DNA from: Streptomyces sp. 8L
GTDB taxonomy: Bacteria; Actinomycetota; Actinomycetes; Streptomycetales; Streptomycetaceae
Assembly: GCF_020176795.1 (NCBI RefSeq)
Contig: NZ_JAIUKE010000081.1
Span: 1 to 37,387, forward strand
Direction of reading: 5' to 3'
Length of the DNA stretch: 37,387 nt
Part shown: positions 18,577 through 27,688 of the stretch, one piece after another
How positions within the stretch are numbered: position 1 is the stretch's first letter
How the letters are laid out: each line of letters begins with the position of its first letter
Position numbers and translations under genes: made by a program
The notes under the pieces: generated by a model
The model's database searches: none
What the model saw: the letters and a program-made list of their open reading frames with translations, nothing else
What the model was told of the DNA's origin: nothing

Positions 18577-19950
18577 TCAGAAGGCATGCGTCGACCACGG
18601 GAGAGTGGCCGTCACCGTGGTCGGGCCGCCGGGCGGGCTGCTGACGTCCAAGCGCCCGCCGAGCGCGACGGCCCGGTCCTCCAGCCCGCGCAGCCCCGTG
18701 CCGGCCGTTACGGAGGCGCCGCCGGCGCCGTCGTCCGTCACCGAGACGACGAGATAACTCTCGTGCTCCTCCAGGCTGACGTGGATGTGCGTGGCAGAAG
18801 AATGCTTCACGGTATTGGCCAGGCATTCGGCGACAATGTAATAAGCCGTCGACTCCACGTTCACATCCGGGCGCCGATCGAGACCACTGGTCACCGTGAC
18901 GGGCACGTGGAAACGTTCCGTCAATGCCGTGACAGCCGCGTCGAGGCCGCGGTCGCTCAGGATGGGCGGCTGGATCCCGCGCACCAGATCACGTATCTCG
19001 TCCAGGGCCTTGCTGATTTCCTCATGGGTTTCGTCGACGAGCGTGGAAAGATAACCGGAATCGTTCTTGCGGCGGTGCTGGGCCTGGGAGAGACGCATGA
19101 GCAGGACGGCCAGCCGGGCCTGCGCACCGTCATGCAGATCCCTTTCCAGGCGGCGGTAGTCGGCGTCGTTCACGCGCAGGGCCGCGATGCGCTGGCGCTC
19201 GGCCGCCTCTTCCTTCCGCTGCGCTTCCGTCTCGTCGATACGGCTCAGAATGCGGCGCACCATCCGGGCACGCATCCTGCCCATCCAGAACAACAGCCCC
19301 ATGAGTACGGAGAAGAACGCCACGGAAGAGACGGCGACCGACAGGCGGGTGACCGGGCCTGTCACCAACAGGGTGTTCCCGGGCCCGAAAGCCAGTTGCT
19401 GGGGCGGGCCGACGGGCAGGGCGACGACGAACGTGATCACGGGAACCGCCAGGGCGGCCAGCGGCAGCAGCCACACGGTGCCGAGCAGCAGCAGGCCGAG
19501 GTACCCGAGGTCGTTCCAGCTCGCCTCCGCGGACCGGTACTCCCACTCCCGCTCCTCGGCCGCGCTGCGGTACGGGCCGTCCGCCTGCCCCGGTTCGCCC
19601 ACGACGGAGTGCGCGAGCAGCCGCTCCAGATCGGCGACGGCCCGCAGCATCGGCAGGCTGAACGACAGGCCGTCGCGCAGGCGTGCCATCCGGACCGGCA
19701 GCTGCCACAGCACCTCGCGCAGCGGACTGTTCGGCCGGCGGCGGCGGGTGCCGGCTCCCCACCGGGCCGCCGCGGCCACCGTCCGGGCACCGAGAGCGAG
19801 CGCCGCAGGCAGCCCGACGAGCAGGATCCAGGAAACGGCGCGCAGCACCAGCGACGCCAGCAGCAAGGGGGCCAGCAACAGACCCACCAGACTGCCGACG
19901 GAGAGGTAGATGAGGCCGGCGGCCACGCGATAAGGAGTTGGAAATGTCAC
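18577..19950 (-). CDS. NarL-type sensor histidine kinase
   Basis: Membrane sensor kinase of the HisKA_3 family, 457 residues. Hydrophobic segments at about 10-60 and 150-225 indicate two pairs of membrane helices around a soluble loop. A coiled-coil-like linker (about 235-260) leads to the phosphoacceptor motif ERDLHDGAQ with H273. The ATPase domain has an N-box near 365 (AECLANTVKHSS) and a G-box DDGAGG...GLRGLEDR. It starts at GTG 19950, 21 nt after the upstream response regulator, its obvious partner. The stimulus is unknown. Its place directly upstream of the peptide genes, on the same strand, suggests it may control them (inference). Confidence 0.93.
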   Translation of the reverse strand: MTFPTPYRVAAGLIYLSVGSLVGLLLAPLLLASLVLRAVSWILLVGLPAALALGARTVAAAARWGAGTRRRRPNSPLREVLWQLPVRMARLRDGLSFSLPMLRAVADLERLLAHSVVGEPGQADGPYRSAAEEREWEYRSAEASWNDLGYLGLLLLGTVWLLPLAALAVPVITFVVALPVGPPQQLAFGPGNTLLVTGPVTRLSVAVSSVAFFSVLMGLLFWMGRMRARMVRRILSRIDETEAQRKEEAAERQRIAALRVNDADYRRLERDLHDGAQARLAVLLMRLSQAQHRRKNDSGYLSTLVDETHEEISKALDEIRDLVRGIQPPILSDRGLDAAVTALTERFHVPVTVTSGLDRRPDVNVESTAYYIVAECLANTVKHSSATHIHVSLEEHESYLVVSVTDDGAGGASVTAGTGLRGLEDRAVALGGRLDVSSPPGGPTTVTATLPWSTHAF

Positions 19951-19971
19951 GGGATCAGGGACCGTCAGGTA

Positions 19972-20643
19972 TCATTCAGCTCTGCCTTGAAGCCTTTCCA
20001 TCCCCCGTAGATAATTCAGTACCGCCAGCACCCGTCTGTGTGTCTCGTCCGAGTTCGGAATGCGCAACTTGCTGAGGATCGCGGTGACATGCTTCTCCAC
20101 GGCGCGCTCGGATATACGGAGGCGATTGACGATGCCGTTGTTCGTCAGCCCCGTCGCCATGAGTTCGAGCACCTGGCGTTCGCGGGGCGTCAGCAACTCG
20201 GTGGCCCGTTTCTCGCGAGGGCTGCCGACGAACTGCTTGAAGATGTCGGAGTCCAGGACGGTCTCCCCGCGCCGCACGCGATGCAGAGCGGAAAGGAATT
20301 CCTCGAAGTCCCCCACCCGCTGTTTCAACAGGTAACCCGTCCCGGCCGGGGCGTGCCGGACCAGCTCCTCCGCGTACGTCGGTTCCACGTACTGGGACAG
20401 CAGCAGGACCGCGGCGCCGGTCCCGAGCTTCTGGATTTCGAGAGCGGCCCGAATCCCCTCGTCCGTGTGCGTCGGCGGCATACGGACATCCATGATGACC
20501 ACGTGCGGTCGCGTGTGCTGAACGACTTCCAGTACGTGCGTGGTGTCACCCAGTGACGCGACGACCTCAATCCCCTCGTCCGCCAGCAGCCTTGCCATTC
20601 CTGCTCGCAGGAGTGCAGAATCCTCGGCGATCACGACGCGCAT
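19972..20643 (-). CDS. NarL/LuxR-family response regulator
   Basis: DNA-binding response regulator, 223 residues. The receiver domain (1-120) has acidic E7-D8 and phosphoacceptor D52 in VVIMDVRMPP. The C-terminal LuxR helix-turn-helix (about 148-205) reads LTPRERQVLELMATGL then ISERAVEKHV. It starts at ATG 20643. It precedes its kinase by 21 nt, the reverse of the more common kinase-regulator order and of the second pair in this window. Targets are unknown; the dyad at 18471-18512 and the ABC exporter upstream are candidates. Confidence 0.95.
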   Translation of the reverse strand: MRVVIAEDSALLRAGMARLLADEGIEVVASLGDTTHVLEVVQHTRPHVVIMDVRMPPTHTDEGIRAALEIQKLGTGAAVLLLSQYVEPTYAEELVRHAPAGTGYLLKQRVGDFEEFLSALHRVRRGETVLDSDIFKQFVGSPREKRATELLTPRERQVLELMATGLTNNGIVNRLRISERAVEKHVTAILSKLRIPNSDETHRRVLAVLNYLRGMERLQGRAE

Positions 20644-20795
20644 GAAGACTCCTGCTCGTTAGGTCGTGCCAGCCACCTGACGGACAGGCGCCGCCGAATG
20701 GTGCAGGGAAAGTGGAACTGAGTCGGGCACCAGCATAGGCGCGGCGCGATGGCTGACGCTACGTGGCTCGTCGCCAATTCGCCCTGCGGGGAGTG

Positions 20796-22790
20796 CTACT
20801 GGCGTGAAGTGACCGTGCCTGCGCTCACGCGTTGCAGCAGGCGCCCCGTCGCCGAGAGGCTCACCACCACACCCACGAGGACGCAGGCGCCCGTGAGTGT
20901 TCCGAGCATGGCCCAGGGCACGCTCCAGGGGGGTGTCCCGCCGAACACGGTCAGTGACGGCCGGTAGGCGTCAAGACCGAGACCCACGACCGCGGCGGCG
21001 ACCAGCACCCCCAGCAGCGTGGTGGAGAGGGTCTCCCACAGCGCCATGCGGCGCACCTGCCGCGTACTGATTCCGAGCATGCGCATCCCCGCGACCTCCC
21101 GGCCGCGCCGACTGTACGACATCACCAGGGTGCTTGCCACCGCGATCAGCGCGTAGAGCGAGGCGGGCACGGTCAGGACCCCGAGGACCAGCCGGTTGAG
21201 CCGGTCCTGGGAGGTCGCCTGCCGGCCGAACCAGTCCGCGGTCGGTACCACGCGCACCCCGTCCGCGCGCAGCCGTTCGGTGAGTTCCGAGGCCGCCGCG
21301 GCGGGGGAGCCCGCTGCCTTCCCGCTGAGCAGTACGACCGCGCGCTCCGGACCCGGGGCGGGGGATGTACCCCGGGTGCCGGAGGGCAGCAGCAGCGGGG
21401 GCACAGCCGACCCGCCGTCCAGTACCGCGGCCACCCGTGCCTTGACCGGCTTCCCGCCGAACAGGCCGTAGGTGACCGTGGAGCCCGTGTGGTGCCCGTA
21501 CCAGTCGGCGAACTCGCGGGACACGTCGACCGTTCCCGGAGCGAGCGGGCCGAGGGTCCCGTCCACCACGGTGATCCGGTGCGTACGGGCGAGCGCCACG
21601 GGATCGGCGACCGCCGCCTCCTGCTTCCACACCGAATCCGGGCCGGACACGCCGACGTCCAGCGACGCGGGCGCGGAGACCGCGGCCACCCGCGGGTCGG
21701 CTCGCAGCCGCCCGAGGGCGCTCTCCGACAGTCCGCCGCTGCCCGAGGCGGGCTCGACGACGAGCTGCCCGGCCGTGCGCGCGCGGTCGTCCGCCTCGGT
21801 CGCCGCGCCCGTGGTGGACAGCACCGAGGTGAAGATGCCGACGATCGCGAGGATCGCCAGCACCGGCCCCACCAGGGACGCGGTGCGCCGCCGCGAGGTG
21901 CGCACCGACTCCGCGGCGAGCCGGCCTGCGACCGGGTCGGCCCAGCGCAGCGGGAGCGCCATCACCCGCAGCAGAGGCGGCAGGTACAGCGGCCCGAACA
22001 AGGTGGCCGCGATGGCCAGGGCCATGGTCCCGAACAGGGCCAGCGGCGTCGCCGCCTCGGCCCCGGCACCCGGTGCGATCGCCACCATCACTGCACCGGC
22101 GACCAGCATCAGCACGCCCGTCAGCGTCCGTCCGACGGTCATGGTCCGGGCGTCGAGGTCCGCCTCACGCAGTGCCTCGGTCGGCCGTACCCGGGCGGCC
22201 CGCTTCGATGCCGCCAGCATGCCGAGCACGCCGATGAGCAGGCCACTGCCTGCGGCGAACACCAACGGCCACAGGAGCGGTCCCGGGCGCAGATCGACCG
22301 GCGACAGCCCGGTTCCGTTCAGCGCCCGCACGGCGACCGGCGCGGCCACCGCCGCGACCGCGCAGCCGACCAGCGCGGCAGTCACCGCCACGGCCAGGGA
22401 CTCCCCGAGCACCATGCGGCGCACCTGCGGACCACCCGCGCCCACCAGGCGCAGCAGCCCCATGTCGCGCCGGCGCAGAGCGATCCCGAAGGCACAGGTA
22501 CCGGCGATGACGAAGACCGTGACGAACGCCGACACCACCCCGGCCATCGCGAGGACGCTCTGCACGCCGCCCATGTCCAGGTCGCCGTTGGACAGGGTGT
22601 GTGCCGCACCGGTGCCGTCGGTCAGGGTCACGGTCGCGCTCCCCGCAGCTGGTGAGGCGGGAACCGCCCAGGTGGCGGCCAGCGCCGACGCGGACACCCC
22701 GATCAGCGCCACACCGAGCGCCAGCGCCACGAACGTCCCGACGAACAGCGCCCAGTGGTGGCGCACCGACTGCACCGAGATGCGCCACAT
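20796..22790 (-). CDS. ABC exporter permease, two FtsX-like halves
   Basis: Membrane subunit of a MacB/LolCDE-type ABC exporter, 664 residues. An N-terminal membrane helix (about 10-35) is followed by an extracytoplasmic segment and a first set of helices with FtsX-type features (ALRRRDMGLLRLVGAGGPQVRRM). A long outside domain (about 330-520) follows, then a second FtsX set (REVAGMRMLGISTRQVRRMA). The two repeats mark an internally duplicated permease. ATG 22790 shares one base with the stop of the ATPase gene, so translation is probably coupled. Such pairs in Streptomyces often lie beside a NarL-type two-component system, as here, and may export or resist antimicrobial compounds. The substrate is unknown. 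Confidence 0.92.
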   Translation of the reverse strand: MWRISVQSVRHHWALFVGTFVALALGVALIGVSASALAATWAVPASPAAGSATVTLTDGTGAAHTLSNGDLDMGGVQSVLAMAGVVSAFVTVFVIAGTCAFGIALRRRDMGLLRLVGAGGPQVRRMVLGESLAVAVTAALVGCAVAAVAAPVAVRALNGTGLSPVDLRPGPLLWPLVFAAGSGLLIGVLGMLAASKRAARVRPTEALREADLDARTMTVGRTLTGVLMLVAGAVMVAIAPGAGAEAATPLALFGTMALAIAATLFGPLYLPPLLRVMALPLRWADPVAGRLAAESVRTSRRRTASLVGPVLAILAIVGIFTSVLSTTGAATEADDRARTAGQLVVEPASGSGGLSESALGRLRADPRVAAVSAPASLDVGVSGPDSVWKQEAAVADPVALARTHRITVVDGTLGPLAPGTVDVSREFADWYGHHTGSTVTYGLFGGKPVKARVAAVLDGGSAVPPLLLPSGTRGTSPAPGPERAVVLLSGKAAGSPAAAASELTERLRADGVRVVPTADWFGRQATSQDRLNRLVLGVLTVPASLYALIAVASTLVMSYSRRGREVAGMRMLGISTRQVRRMALWETLSTTLLGVLVAAAVVGLGLDAYRPSLTVFGGTPPWSVPWAMLGTLTGACVLVGVVVSLSATGRLLQRVSAGTVTSRQ

Positions 22791-23536
22791 CACTGCTCCC
22801 ACAGGCTCAGCTGGTGGGCGACCGCGTCGGCCGTCGGGTGGTCGAGCCGGCCGACGACCTTGCCGTCGGACAGGAACACCACGCGGTCCGCGCACGCGGC
22901 GGCGGCCGGGTCGTGGGTGACCATCGCCACCGTACGGCCCGCCCTGTCGACCGTGTCGCGCAGCAGCTCCAGGATCTGCCGACCGCTGCGCCGGTCCAGC
23001 GAGCCGGTCGGCTCGTCGGCGAAGACGATCTCCGGTTCGGCCACCAGCGTCCGTGCGATCGCCACGCGCTGCTGCTGGCCGCCGGACAGCTGCGCGGGCC
23101 GCCGTCCGGCCTTGTCCTCCAGACCCACCTGGCGCAACGCCTCCATGACCCGGTCGCGTTTGACCCGCCCGCGTTGCAGACGCAGGGGCAGCGCCACGTT
23201 CTCGAACACGGTCAGCATCGGCAGCAGGTTGAACTGTTGGAAGACGAAGCCGATACGGTCGCGCCGCACGGTGGTCAGTTCCCGCTCTCCACAGGCGGCG
23301 AGGTCCGTGTCGCCGAGCAGCACCTTGCCGCTGTCGGGCTTGTCCAGTCCCGCGGCGCAGTTCAGCAGGGTGGTCTTGCCGGACCCGGACGGACCCATCA
23401 CCGCGGTCATCGCCCGCTGCGGAAAGCCCAGGCTGACCTCGCGGAGCACGGGGACGGGGCCCGCGGTGCTCGGATAGCTCTTGGAGACGCCGGACAGTTG
23501 GACGGCGGGCAGCTGAATGTCGGTGAGCAGTGACAT
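22790..23536 (-). CDS. ABC exporter ATP-binding subunit (MacB/LolD type)
   Basis: ATPase of 248 residues powering the permease encoded immediately downstream. Visible motifs: Walker A GPSGSGKTT (about 48-56), Q-loop in GFVFQQFNLLP, signature LSGGQQQRVAIARTL, Walker B IVFADEPTGSLD, and switch histidine in VAMVTHDP. The EPTGSLD form is typical of the MacB/LolD group. Start ATG 23536. It is divergent from the second sensor kinase across 151 nt, so the exporter is a likely target of that kinase/regulator pair. Confidence 0.95.
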   Translation of the reverse strand: MSLLTDIQLPAVQLSGVSKSYPSTAGPVPVLREVSLGFPQRAMTAVMGPSGSGKTTLLNCAAGLDKPDSGKVLLGDTDLAACGERELTTVRRDRIGFVFQQFNLLPMLTVFENVALPLRLQRGRVKRDRVMEALRQVGLEDKAGRRPAQLSGGQQQRVAIARTLVAEPEIVFADEPTGSLDRRSGRQILELLRDTVDRAGRTVAMVTHDPAAAACADRVVFLSDGKVVGRLDHPTADAVAHQLSLWEQ

Positions 23537-23687
23537 GTTCCCAGTGCAGCAGACCCGACGGCCCTGGTCAGTGGGGCTTCAGGGAGTCTTGTTGGGCGGG
23601 TTTTCCCTACCATCCACCGGGGCTCCGGGACGGCTACAGTTTCTGCTGCACCAGCTGGAGCCGCCGCCTCTCGGAGGGATACGCACC
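23537..23687. promoter_or_regulatory. Divergent promoter region, exporter versus second kinase
   Basis: These 151 bases separate two genes read outward, so promoters for both must lie here. TACAGT near 23632 is a possible -10 for the plus-strand kinase, and GGAGGG near 23673 is its ribosome site. No convincing -35 or operator repeat could be picked out. Confidence 0.35.
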
Positions 23688-24965
23688 ATGACCGTCGCCG
23701 TCTGGGAGGCCATACGACGGCGCCCGCTGCGATTCGCCCTCTCCGCCTGGCCGTTGCGCTGCTGGGCGTTCCTGCTGAGCGGCACGTTCATGGGGTTCGC
23801 CGCGCTGCTCCTGTTCGCCGCCCTGGTCTTCGTCGGCCTCGGGCTGTCGGTGGTGGGCATCGGCCTGGTCTTCCTCGCGGCGGCGGCGGTGTTCGGCATC
23901 CCGGTCGCCACCCTGGAGCGCCGGCGGCTGCGGCTCGTCGAACCCGACCCCCTGCTCGATCCGCACGGTTCCCTGCCGGGGACGAGCGCCCTGCCGTGGG
24001 TACGGAACCGACTGAGGGAGCGGGCCACGTGGCGGGAGCTGGGGTACACGCTGATTCTGGGGGTCGTCTTCACGACCACGGGGGTCGGCTTCATCGCACT
24101 GCTGGGGCTGTCGGTGATCCTGACGGCGACGCCCGTCGTCGTCTGGGCGATCACCCCGGACACGGTGATGCTGATCCCCGGCCAGCCGCTCTCCGACCCG
24201 GTCGCGGCCCTGCCGGGCAGTGCCGTGGGACTGTTCGGACTCGTGGTCTCGGTCTACGCGGGAGGACTCCTGGCGGGCGCTCAGGTCCGGGTGGCACAGT
24301 TCGTGCTGTCGGCACGCGACGAGGACCTCAAGACCCGGGTCATCGAACTCACCCGGTCCCGGGCCCGGTTGATCGACGCGTTCGAGGCCGAACGCAGCCG
24401 CATCGAACGGGACCTGCACGACGGCGCCCAACAGCAGCTCGTCGCGCTCACCATCACACTGGGACTGGTCGAACTCGAACTCCGCGGACACGACTCCGCG
24501 GCCGGGCAGCTGATCACCCGCGCCCGGGGAGAGGCGCGTCAGGCCCTGGGCCAGCTGCGCTCCCTGGTGCGCGACATCCACCCGCAGGTCCTCACCGACC
24601 ACGGACTGCCGGCCGCGGTCGCCGAACTCGCCCTGCGCAACCCGGTTCCGGTGACCGTTCACATGGACCTGCCGCACCGGCTGCCCACCGCCGTCGAGAC
24701 CACCGCGTACTTCACCATCACCGAGGCGCTGACGAACGCGGCCAAGCACAGCGGCGCCGACGAGGTGACCGTCGTGGGTAACCTCAGGAACGACAAACTC
24801 GTACTTCTGATCACGGACAACGGTCACGGCGGCGCCGATCCGGCGGCGGGCGCCGGTCTGCAGGGACTGGCGGACCGGATGGCCATCCTGAAAGGCAGAC
24901 TCATCGTGACCAGCCCCGTGGGCGGACCTACGCAGTTGCGAGCGGAGGTCCCGTGCTCCGCGTAG
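23688..24965 (+). CDS. NarL-type sensor histidine kinase with N-terminal sensor domain
   Basis: Sensor kinase of 425 residues. Membrane segments at about 25-75 and 118-200 form a short multi-helix sensor region. The phosphoacceptor motif is IERDLHDGAQQQL with H244 (HisKA_3), followed by LRSLVRDIHPQVL. The ATPase domain has TEALTNAAKHS and DNGHGGADPAAGAGLQGLADR. ATG 23688 was chosen because GGAGGG lies about 9 nt upstream; an open frame continues upstream without a comparable site. It overlaps the response-regulator gene by 13 nt and is divergent from the ABC exporter, a layout typical of exporter-controlling pairs. Confidence 0.94.
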   Translation: MTVAVWEAIRRRPLRFALSAWPLRCWAFLLSGTFMGFAALLLFAALVFVGLGLSVVGIGLVFLAAAAVFGIPVATLERRRLRLVEPDPLLDPHGSLPGTSALPWVRNRLRERATWRELGYTLILGVVFTTTGVGFIALLGLSVILTATPVVVWAITPDTVMLIPGQPLSDPVAALPGSAVGLFGLVVSVYAGGLLAGAQVRVAQFVLSARDEDLKTRVIELTRSRARLIDAFEAERSRIERDLHDGAQQQLVALTITLGLVELELRGHDSAAGQLITRARGEARQALGQLRSLVRDIHPQVLTDHGLPAAVAELALRNPVPVTVHMDLPHRLPTAVETTAYFTITEALTNAAKHSGADEVTVVGNLRNDKLVLLITDNGHGGADPAAGAGLQGLADRMAILKGRLIVTSPVGGPTQLRAEVPCSA

Positions 24966-25618
24966 TGCTCGCCGAGGACGCCGTCCTGTTGCGTGCCGGT
25001 CTGGTGGAGCTGCTGACGCGTGTCGGGCACGAGGTGACCGCCGCCGTCGGTGACGCCGAGGAACTCGCCCGCGCCGTGGACACCGACCGGCCGGACGTGG
25101 TCATCACCGACGTGCGGATGCCGCCGGGCTTCCGGGACGAGGGACTGCGGGCGGCCCTGGACCTGCGCGGCCGGTACCCGGACCTGCCGGTGCTGGTGCT
25201 GTCCCAGTACGTCGCCACCGCCTACGCGACCGATCTGCTCAGCGGCGGCTCGACGACGGCGGCAGGCCTCGGTTACCTGCTCAAGGACCGGGTTGGGGAT
25301 GTCACGGACTTCCTCGACGCACTGGACCGGGTGGCGGGCGGACAGACGGTGATCGACCCGGAGGTGGTGCGGGTGCTGTTGCAGCAGCGGACCGCGGGCG
25401 AGCCGCTGCGGCGCCTCACGCCCCGGGAGCGGGAGGTGCTCGCCCTGATGGCGGAGGGCTTCAACAACCAGGCCATTGCGCAGCGGCTCACCATCACGGA
25501 GGCGTCGGTGGTGAAGCACTCCAGCAACATCTTCATGAAGCTGGAACTCGACCCGGCCGAGGGCAACCGCAGAGTGCTGGCGGTCCTCGCCCATCTCCGC
25601 CGGGAACAGTTGCCCTGA
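24953..25618 (+). CDS. NarL/LuxR-family response regulator
   Basis: Response regulator of 221 residues, partner of the overlapping kinase. The receiver domain contains E8-D9 and phosphoacceptor D53 in VVITDVRMPP. The C-terminal LuxR domain has LTPREREVLALMAEGF and ITEASVVKHSSNIFMKL. The start is GTG 24953 with GGAGG just upstream, inside the end of the kinase gene. The similar architecture to the regulator at 19972-20643 suggests two related but distinct systems on either side of the exporter. Confidence 0.95.
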   Translation: MLRVVLAEDAVLLRAGLVELLTRVGHEVTAAVGDAEELARAVDTDRPDVVITDVRMPPGFRDEGLRAALDLRGRYPDLPVLVLSQYVATAYATDLLSGGSTTAAGLGYLLKDRVGDVTDFLDALDRVAGGQTVIDPEVVRVLLQQRTAGEPLRRLTPREREVLALMAEGFNNQAIAQRLTITEASVVKHSSNIFMKLELDPAEGNRRVLAVLAHLRREQLP

Positions 25619-25635
25619 GCCGGAGGCGGGGCGGA

Positions 25636-25764
25636 GGGGGGGGGGGGGGGGGGGGGGGGGGCCGCGCGGGGGGGGGGGGGGGGGGCCCCCCCCCCCCCCC
25701 CCCGCCGGCCCCCCGGCGGGGGGGGGGGGGGGGGGCGGGGGCCCGGGGGGGGGCCCCGGGCCGG
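25636..25764. other. G/C-only tract between convergent genes, probable artefact
   Basis: There are 129 bases with no A or T at all, made of runs of up to about 25 identical bases. It lies between the stop of the response regulator and the stop of the glycosyltransferase, where a bidirectional terminator would be expected. The make-up matches the tract at 16661-16848, where a broken reading frame shows the bases cannot be right. The real sequence here is unknown. Confidence 0.75.
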
Positions 25765-25766
25765 TC

Positions 25767-26924
25767 TCAGTCCGAGGCGGACCCGGCCTGCAGCCGGTCC
25801 GCGCCCGGGGTCAGCAGCCGAGTCAGACGCTCGGCGGAGGCGTCCCAGGACCAGCGCTCCGCCACCCACGAGCGGCCGGCGTCGCCCATGGCCTCGGCCC
25901 CTCCGGGGTTGCGCAGGACCGCCGACACGGCGTCGACGACGCTCTCCACGTCCGTGCCGTCGACCACCGTGCCCGTCACCCCGTCGATGACCGTGTCGGG
26001 GGCGCCGCCCGAGTCACCCACGACCACGGGCAGCCCGCTGGCGGAGGCCTCCAGGAACACGATGCCCAGCCCCTCCGCCTCCAGCCCCGCCTTCCGCGTC
26101 CGGCACGGCATGGCGAACACATCGGCCGCCGAGTAGTACAGGGCCGTCGAGGCGTGGTCCAGCCCTCCGGCGAAGACCACCTGCCCGTGGGCGTGCCGGG
26201 CCGCGAGCTTGCGCAGCCGGGCACCGTCCGGGCCGTCGCCGACGATCACCAGGACGGCGTCGGGCACGGTCCGCCGGATGCCCGGCAGCGCCCGTATCAG
26301 TGTGTCCTGGCCCTTTCGCGTCACCAGCCGGGAGACGCACAAGATGACCTTCCGGCCCACCAGCCCATGGTGCTCGCGGACCTGCCTGGCCGCACCGGGC
26401 GCCGGCCGGAACGCCGCCGCGTCCACGCCGGGCACCAGGCGCGCGAGTTCGGCCCTGGGCCCCAGCGCCGGTGCGATGCGGCGCCGTGTGTACTCGCCCA
26501 GATACGTGACGACGTCGACGTGTTCGCCGATGCGCCGCATCACCTGACGTGCCCCGGGGGTCCGGGCCCACCAGATCTCGTGTCCGTGGGTGGTGGCGAC
26601 CATGCGCCGTATCCCTCCGCGCCGCAGCGCGGGCGCCATCGCCGCGAGCGGCGCCGCGGCTCCGAACCAGACCCGGTCGCAGGCGTGTGTCCGGGCGATC
26701 TGCAAGGCGCGCCGGGTCACGCGGGAGGTGGGCAGCAGTGTGTGGCTCGGGTCCCTGACCACCGGGAAGGGCAGTGTGGCGTCGTAGGCGGCGGCGCCCG
26801 GTTCGCTGGATGTGTACACGACCACATCGTTGTCGGGTACGCGCGTTGCCATCGCATGCACGAACGTCTCGATGCCGCCCTGACGCGGAGGGAAGTCATT
26901 GGTGACGATCAGAGTGGTGCTCAT
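25767..26924 (-). CDS. GT4 glycosyltransferase, PimB-like
   Basis: Glycosyltransferase family 4 (GT-B fold), 385 residues, cytoplasmic or membrane-associated. The N-terminal acceptor domain starts TLIVTNDFPPRQGGIETFVH, very like PimB-type mannosyltransferases. The hinge reads VPGVDAAAFRP. The donor domain has ILCVSRLVTRKGQD, VIVGDGPDG and the E-x7-E region EAEGLGIVFLEASASGLPVV. PimB enzymes move mannose from GDP-mannose to phosphatidylinositol mannoside; the resemblance supports a mannosyl donor but not the acceptor. ATG 26924 fits the family N-terminus better than the upstream ATG 26942. Last gene of a three-gene operon, 32 nt after the methyltransferase. Confidence 0.9.
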   Translation of the reverse strand: MSTTLIVTNDFPPRQGGIETFVHAMATRVPDNDVVVYTSSEPGAAAYDATLPFPVVRDPSHTLLPTSRVTRRALQIARTHACDRVWFGAAAPLAAMAPALRRGGIRRMVATTHGHEIWWARTPGARQVMRRIGEHVDVVTYLGEYTRRRIAPALGPRAELARLVPGVDAAAFRPAPGAARQVREHHGLVGRKVILCVSRLVTRKGQDTLIRALPGIRRTVPDAVLVIVGDGPDGARLRKLAARHAHGQVVFAGGLDHASTALYYSAADVFAMPCRTRKAGLEAEGLGIVFLEASASGLPVVVGDSGGAPDTVIDGVTGTVVDGTDVESVVDAVSAVLRNPGGAEAMGDAGRSWVAERWSWDASAERLTRLLTPGADRLQAGSASD

Positions 26925-26956
26925 GAGTGGTCGCTGCCTCACTGGGGGAAGGGCGG

Positions 26957-27688
26957 TCAGGTGGTGAAGAGGTAGTTCCGGCAGTCGTCCGTGACGCGTG
27001 GGACGGACACCCAGCGCCCGTTCCGGTGCCGGTGCGCTCCGTAGCCGAGGCCCTGAAGATGCTCGACCACCTCACCGGGATCCCCGCCGTACTTGGCCAG
27101 GTGCCGGTCCTCGATCTCCAGCAGAAGGACGGGCCGGAAGCGCCGGAGAGTCTCCGGTCCGCCCCGCAGTACGGCGAGTTCGGCGCCCTCGACATCGGCC
27201 TTGATGAACGTCAGGCGCTCCAGGCCCACCCGACGGGCGAGCTGGTCGAGGGTGCGGACGGGAGCCCGCACGATTCGCGCCGTGTGGAACTCGGCGTTCG
27301 GCCCCGGACCGTCGGTGCCCTCGGTGAGGTACGCCCGGCCGTGCACCGGCAGTCCCCGCCGCACCGGCAGACTGAGCGTGCCCTGTCCCGGCCGCTCGCC
27401 CAGAGCGGTGCGGTGCACCGTCACATTGCGGGCCCCGAGCAGGCGCGCGGCGGTGTGCAGCCAGTGGCTGGGGCCGGGCAGCGGCTCCACGCTGTGGATG
27501 TGGCCGGTCGGCCCGGCCAGTGCGGACAGCATCCAGGTGTAGAGACCGTACTCGGCACCTATGTCCAGGCACTCGGCTCCCCGCGGTACGAACGGCCGGA
27601 GGCCGGCGACTTCCTCCTCGACGAACGACAGCCGCTGCGCGCCCCAGCCCAGTGCGCCGGCGACCACGGCCGTGCGGTTCCCGCTCAT
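26957..27688 (-). CDS. FkbM-family SAM-dependent methyltransferase
   Basis: Methyltransferase of 243 residues. The SAM-binding glycine-rich motif is ECLDIGAEYGLYT, followed by the acidic VEPLPG. FkbM hallmark motifs near the end are FIKADVEGAELAVLRG and PVLLLEIEDRHL. FkbM proteins usually O-methylate sugars or polyketide hydroxyls. The start ATG 27688 overlaps the stop of the upstream membrane glycosyltransferase by four bases (ATGA), and the PimB-like gene follows, so a sugar hydroxyl on the glycan built by its neighbours is the likely target (inference). Confidence 0.9.
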   Translation of the reverse strand: MSGNRTAVVAGALGWGAQRLSFVEEEVAGLRPFVPRGAECLDIGAEYGLYTWMLSALAGPTGHIHSVEPLPGPSHWLHTAARLLGARNVTVHRTALGERPGQGTLSLPVRRGLPVHGRAYLTEGTDGPGPNAEFHTARIVRAPVRTLDQLARRVGLERLTFIKADVEGAELAVLRGGPETLRRFRPVLLLEIEDRHLAKYGGDPGEVVEHLQGLGYGAHRHRNGRWVSVPRVTDDCRNYLFTT

